From an uncultured Cryomorphaceae bacterium (GTDB taxonomy: Bacteria; Bacteroidota; Bacteroidia; Flavobacteriales; Schleiferiaceae): a DNA stretch of 27,047 nucleotides. How positions within the stretch are numbered: the stretch's first letter is position 1; every line of letters starts with the position of its first letter. The stretch is taken from contig CAJWXO010000003.1 of NCBI GenBank assembly GCA_913049755.1, forward strand, positions 1 to 27,047. Direction: 5' to 3'. Both the position numbers and the translations under genes were made by a program. The notes below the pieces were generated by a model that was not told the origin of the DNA, made no database searches, and saw only the letters and a program-made list of their open reading frames with translations. Below, one piece after another: positions 23,552 to 27,047 of this stretch.

Positions 23552-26377
23552 ATGACTCAACCTCGACTTTATTTGCTTGATGCTTACGCTCTCATTTTTA
23601 GAGCATATTTTGCATTTGCTAAAAACCCTAGGGTTACTAGTAAAGGGTTAGAAACATCTGCTATCTATGGCTTTTTATTGGCTTTATTAGATGTTTTAGA
23701 GAAGTATGACCCCAGTCACATAGCTGTGGTATTTGATATAGGAGGAAGTGTTGCTCGTGAAGAACTATTTGCTGAGTATAAGGGGAATCGTGATGAAACA
23801 CCTGAAGGAATAAAGGTTGCAGTACCATTCATATATAAAATTTTAGATGCCATGAGGATTTCTGCACTTGGGGTAAAGGGATTTGAGGCAGATGATGTAA
23901 TTGGGACTTTAGCTAAAAAAGCTGAAAAATCCGGATATAATGTTTTTATGATGACTCCGGATAAAGACTTTGGACAGCTCGTAACAGATAATATAAAGAT
24001 GCTCCGCCCCGGAAGAGGAGGCGATCCGGCAACAGTTTTAGGCCCAAAAGAGATTTGCGAAAAATGGGGGATTTCGAGGGTAGAACAAGTGATAGATATT
24101 TTAGGTTTAATGGGGGATTCTGCAGATAATATTCCAGGTATCCCTAGCGTGGGTGAAAAAACAGCAGCAAAACTATTGGCTGAGTATGATTCTATGGAGG
24201 GGATTCTGAATAACGCTGATAAGATCAAAGGCAAGCTTGGTGAAAAGGTTCGTGAATTTGCTGATCAAGGAAGAATGTCAAAAACACTAGCTAGAATAAT
24301 TACGGATGTCCCCATTGATCTTAATGAAGAAGATTTGATGCGCAAAGAAGTCAATGAAATCGAATTAGGAGACATACTAGATGAATTAGAATTCAGGAGC
24401 TTAACAAGAAGACTAATAAATAAAACGAAGGACTCATCACCAATCAAAAATATAAGTATTGTAAAAGAGTCAAATTCTAAGGTTAAAGCCAATAACGGCG
24501 GTCAAATGGACTTGTTTAGCTCTAGTATTTATGCTGAAATTAAAGATGTTCCATCTAGGTCTAAAAACATTTTATCTGATAATGACTATATTTTAATAGA
24601 CTCTATTCCTGCTGCGGGTTTATTGAATCGAAAGCTTCTTGAGCAAAATTCTTTTTGCTTCAGCCTTCAAATAAAATCGACACCAACTATGAAAAATATA
24701 ATAGTTGGATTGGCTTTTAGCTATGCTTCAAATAGAGCTTATTATGTTCCATTATCTGATTACAAAGATGGGACCTCTAAATATTTAGAAATATTTAGAA
24801 ATATTTTTGAGAATGAGACTATTAAGAAAGTCGCACATGACATAAAAGATAAATCACAATCCCTCTTCAACTATGGGATTATACTTCGTGGAATCTTTTT
24901 AGATACTATGATAATGCATTACTTGATAGATCCAGATCAAAGGCATACAAAAGAAAAATTATTTGTCAATTATTTATCTCACCCCATTGAATCAAACTAT
25001 CTATACTCTTCGTATCAAACGGATAAGAAGAGTATGGATTTTTCAAAATTCTCAGTAAAGGATTTATGTCAATTAAAGTGTGAAGAAGCAGATCTAGTTT
25101 ATCAGTTATCTCATATTTTACAAATCAAACTTAAAGAGTTAGAATTAGATAAACTTTACAGTGATGTGGAATCATCTTTAATTTCTGTTCTTTCCGAAAT
25201 GGAGTCTTGTGGTGTGAGTGTTGACAAAGAAGGTCTGAACACTTACTCTAAAGAATTAGGTATAGAAATGGCAAACCTTGAGTTAGAGGTTCATCAAATT
25301 GCAGGCCGTGAATTCAACTTAGCTTCTCCAAAACAACTTGGTGAAATTCTTTTTGATGAGCTAAAAATTGGAAAGGGTAAAATCAAAAAAACAAAAACAG
25401 GTCAGTATGCTACAGGGGAAGAGGTGATTGAGAAATTATCTGAAGAGCATATAATTGTTAAAAAACTTTTAGAATGGAGACAATTAGGTAAGCTAAAAAG
25501 CACATATGTTGATGCTCTACCGCAGCTAATTGATCCTAATTCTGGAAGGATTCATACTACATTTAATCAAGCTGTAGCTTCAACAGGTAGATTATCCAGT
25601 ACTAACCCTAATCTGCAAAATATCCCGATTAGGACACCAAGAGGGCGGCGGGTGAGAGAACTATTTGTTGCCAAAGATTCAAATCATGTTTTATTCAGTG
25701 CGGATTATTCTCAAATCGAATTAAGAGTTATTGCCTCGATGAGTGAAGATAAAGCGATGCAGGAAGCATTCTTAGGTGGTGAAGATATTCATGCTAAAAC
25801 GGCATCTAAAGTCTTTAATCTTCCGATCAATATGGTCTCAAGGGAGCAAAGAGGAAATGCTAAAACCATTAATTTTGGAATAATTTATGGGGTTTCTGCA
25901 TTTGGACTTAGTCAACAGTCTAACCTTTCTCGTACTGAGGCAAAAGAAGTAATTGAAAGTTATTTCTCATCTTATCCGGGAATAAAAAAGTACATTGACG
26001 AACAGGTAGTTTTTGCTCGTGAAAAGGGTTTTGTAGAGACACTGATCGGTCGTCGTAGATACTTAACCGAAATCAACTCACCGAATAGGGTTATCAGGGG
26101 ACATGCAGAACGTAATGCCGTGAATGCACCTATTCAAGGCACTGCAGCCGATATCATGAAATTGGCTATGATTGGCGTTAATAATAGAATGAAAAAAGAG
26201 GGTCTCCTTTCAAAGATGATTATTCAAGTTCATGATGAATTAGTCTTTGATGCGATGAAAAGTGAACTTGACGATTTAAGGTTGTTAGTAACTGAAGAAA
26301 TGGAAAATGCTTTTAAGCTCAATGTCCCACTTGTTGTTGATACTGGGTTTGGGAACAATTGGCTAGATGCTCACTAG
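23552..26377 (+). CDS. polA: DNA polymerase I with degenerate 3'-5' exonuclease site
   Basis: Pol I fills gaps and removes RNA primers during replication and repair. The 941-residue protein has three parts. The 5'-3' exonuclease (about 1-290) keeps its acidic motifs: GFEADDVIGTL (110-120), TPDKDFGQL (135-143) and GLMGDSADNIPGIPSVGEKTA. The polymerase domain (about 535-941) keeps motif A DYSQIELRV with D718, motif B RGNAKTINFGIIYG (767-780) and motif C VHDELVFD with D895 and E896. The middle domain (about 340-530) has the 3'-5' exonuclease fold but not its metal ligands: the first DxE is SLQ (S371, Q373), no Asp stands at the NxxxD position (HDIKDK, 429-434), and the third motif has E512 instead of Asp and no Tyr. 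Proofreading is therefore probably absent, as in Taq Pol I. Confidence 0.97.
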   Translation: MTQPRLYLLDAYALIFRAYFAFAKNPRVTSKGLETSAIYGFLLALLDVLEKYDPSHIAVVFDIGGSVAREELFAEYKGNRDETPEGIKVAVPFIYKILDAMRISALGVKGFEADDVIGTLAKKAEKSGYNVFMMTPDKDFGQLVTDNIKMLRPGRGGDPATVLGPKEICEKWGISRVEQVIDILGLMGDSADNIPGIPSVGEKTAAKLLAEYDSMEGILNNADKIKGKLGEKVREFADQGRMSKTLARIITDVPIDLNEEDLMRKEVNEIELGDILDELEFRSLTRRLINKTKDSSPIKNISIVKESNSKVKANNGGQMDLFSSSIYAEIKDVPSRSKNILSDNDYILIDSIPAAGLLNRKLLEQNSFCFSLQIKSTPTMKNIIVGLAFSYASNRAYYVPLSDYKDGTSKYLEIFRNIFENETIKKVAHDIKDKSQSLFNYGIILRGIFLDTMIMHYLIDPDQRHTKEKLFVNYLSHPIESNYLYSSYQTDKKSMDFSKFSVKDLCQLKCEEADLVYQLSHILQIKLKELELDKLYSDVESSLISVLSEMESCGVSVDKEGLNTYSKELGIEMANLELEVHQIAGREFNLASPKQLGEILFDELKIGKGKIKKTKTGQYATGEEVIEKLSEEHIIVKKLLEWRQLGKLKSTYVDALPQLIDPNSGRIHTTFNQAVASTGRLSSTNPNLQNIPIRTPRGRRVRELFVAKDSNHVLFSADYSQIELRVIASMSEDKAMQEAFLGGEDIHAKTASKVFNLPINMVSREQRGNAKTINFGIIYGVSAFGLSQQSNLSRTEAKEVIESYFSSYPGIKKYIDEQVVFAREKGFVETLIGRRRYLTEINSPNRVIRGHAERNAVNAPIQGTAADIMKLAMIGVNNRMKKEGLLSKMIIQVHDELVFDAMKSELDDLRLLVTEEMENAFKLNVPLVVDTGFGNNWLDAH

Positions 26378-26399
26378 ATTTAAAGTAGAAAAATATTAA

Positions 26400-27047
26400 C
26401 TATTTAATCCTAGATTCTCCTTCTAGTGCTTCTGGGTCAATGCTACCAGTTTCTCTAATAACTTCTCCTAGGGTACGATGATCATCTTTTTCTTTGTGAC
26501 GAACCATTCCCCAGGCCATTATGCTGCTGCTTGCAAGTATTATATAAAGTAAAATCCCGTTATCAAATTGAGTGATGATCATGTTTTGGGGTATTGCATA
26601 AAACAATAAAATTGTAATTAATCCTCTAGGAGCCAAATAGTTTAATAATAGGGGAGGCTTTGAAACAGTCCATGAGATTGACATTTTACGAATTTGATAA
26701 ATCCCAATTAAGGAAAGAGCTGCAAAGAAAATAACAAGCGGGTTTCCAAGAGAAGTTAAATCAATGCTGTAACCAAACACAACGAAAAAAAATGTCCTTA
26801 CGATAAATGCAGTTTCCCTTGTGATTAACTTAAAATCCTTGAGAAGAGAATTCACTATATCAGACTTAAGTAATCGTTGAAGTCTTCCAGGGAAGAACAG
26901 CTTCGGATTATTGAGAATCATACCGAAAATAAGAATTACTAATAAGGAGCTTAAGTGGAGTAATTTCCCAACAGCATAAAGAAGGATTAAAACGGAAATT
27001 AAAAGAAATAATTTAAGTTGTGTTTTTATGTTTTGAAGAAGAAGAAC
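26400..27047 (-). CDS. Cation:proton antiporter (CPA/NhaP-like), 3' part; N-terminus beyond window edge
   Basis: The frame is open from the right window edge to the stop at 26400, giving 215 visible residues; the Met at 26921 is internal. The visible part has several hydrophobic segments (LFLLISVLILLYAVG, LLVILIFGMILNN, FFFVVFGYSIDL, LVIFFAALSLIGIY, ITILLFYAIP, GILLYIILASSSIMAW) and the pattern ITRETAFIVRTFFFVVFGYSIDL and YLAPRGLITIL, typical of Bacteroidota sodium/proton or potassium/proton antiporters. A hydrophilic tail (HKEKDDHRTLGEV) ends it. The conserved Asp of the ion site would lie in the missing part. It converges with polA, with 22 nt between the stops, and no obvious terminator hairpin is present there. 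Confidence 0.85.
   Translation of the reverse strand, partial: VLLLQNIKTQLKLFLLISVLILLYAVGKLLHLSSLLVILIFGMILNNPKLFFPGRLQRLLKSDIVNSLLKDFKLITRETAFIVRTFFFVVFGYSIDLTSLGNPLVIFFAALSLIGIYQIRKMSISWTVSKPPLLLNYLAPRGLITILLFYAIPQNMIITQFDNGILLYIILASSSIMAWGMVRHKEKDDHRTLGEVIRETGSIDPEALEGESRIK

Noticed and set aside
23716..24234. A 172-codon open frame antisense to polA
   Set aside because: It lies wholly inside the well-supported 5'-3' exonuclease domain of polA, its translation is Ser/Pro/Ile-rich without any domain pattern, and it has no promoter or start context.
24779..24812. Short tandem repeat of about 10 bp (AAATATTTAG units) inside polA
   Set aside because: Fewer than three units in AT-rich coding DNA at the less conserved exonuclease domain; it encodes ordinary sequence and does not disturb the frame.
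1..27047. tRNA, rRNA, CRISPR arrays, riboswitches, insertion sequences, att sites
   Set aside because: I looked through the intergenic gaps (the longest is 176 nt) on both strands and saw no cloverleaf, repeat-spacer series, transposase or terminal inverted repeats.

Overview
The window looks like a chromosomal segment of a low-GC member of the Bacteroidota, most likely a Cytophagales-type, aerobic, possibly marine heterotroph. The evidence is the gene content (an isolated sufA-like gene plus sufBCD, a DUF2723 membrane protein, a DUF4296 lipoprotein, DUF2490 and DUF2461 proteins, a LuxE-like acyl-protein synthetase) and repeated matches to the Bacteroidota -7 promoter element TAnnTTTG just upstream of genes. 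I see no rRNA, tRNA, CRISPR array, insertion sequence or prophage. Coding density is very high and no gap without a gene exceeds 176 bases.

Layout. 1-1510: the 3' part of a GH13 neopullulanase/cyclomaltodextrinase-type amylase, cut by the window edge. 1571-5416: a Fe-S cluster assembly operon, A-type carrier then sufB, sufC and sufD, tightly overlapped but with no sufS, sufE or sufU next to it. 5486-8572: a 1028-residue DUF2723 (TMEM260-like) membrane glycosyltransferase candidate. 8749-11740: a SulP anion transporter, a beta carbonic anhydrase and a DUF2490 outer-membrane protein, probably a bicarbonate uptake/hydration module. 11749-15136 (minus): trhO-hmgA-hppD, a tRNA U34 hydroxylase of the rhodanese family followed by the last two dioxygenases of tyrosine/homogentisate breakdown. 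15264-16184 (plus): an SDR-type L-threonine 3-dehydrogenase. 16199-17200 (minus): another extended SDR. 17261-18526 (plus): tyrosyl-tRNA synthetase. 18518-20025 (minus): a secreted protein of unknown function and a DUF2461 protein. 20082-23492 (minus): a four-gene, stop/start-overlapped operon of polyprenol-phosphate-mannose-synthase-like glycosyltransferase, dihydroorotase, DUF4296 lipoprotein and LuxE-like acyl-activating enzyme. 23552-26377 (plus): DNA polymerase I. 26400-27047 (minus): the C-terminal part of a cation:proton antiporter, cut by the window edge.

Most of the window is core metabolism, and I did not find a clear new defence or mobile system. The points most worth a second look are: (1) a recurring arrangement in which a TAnnTTTG -7 element ends only 4-10 nt before the start codon, implying leaderless or near-leaderless mRNAs for several genes; (2) a Pol I whose 3'-5' proofreading residues are all replaced; (3) a tyrosyl-tRNA synthetase whose HIGH motif reads GVGN; (4) a LuxE-like protein with a shortened, degenerate ATP-binding loop inside the translationally coupled dpm-pyrC-DUF4296 operon; (5) an operon that places an O2-dependent tRNA hydroxylase with two O2-dependent tyrosine catabolic enzymes; and (6) a GT-C-like DUF2723 protein and a Dol-P-Man-synthase-like protein in the same neighbourhood.
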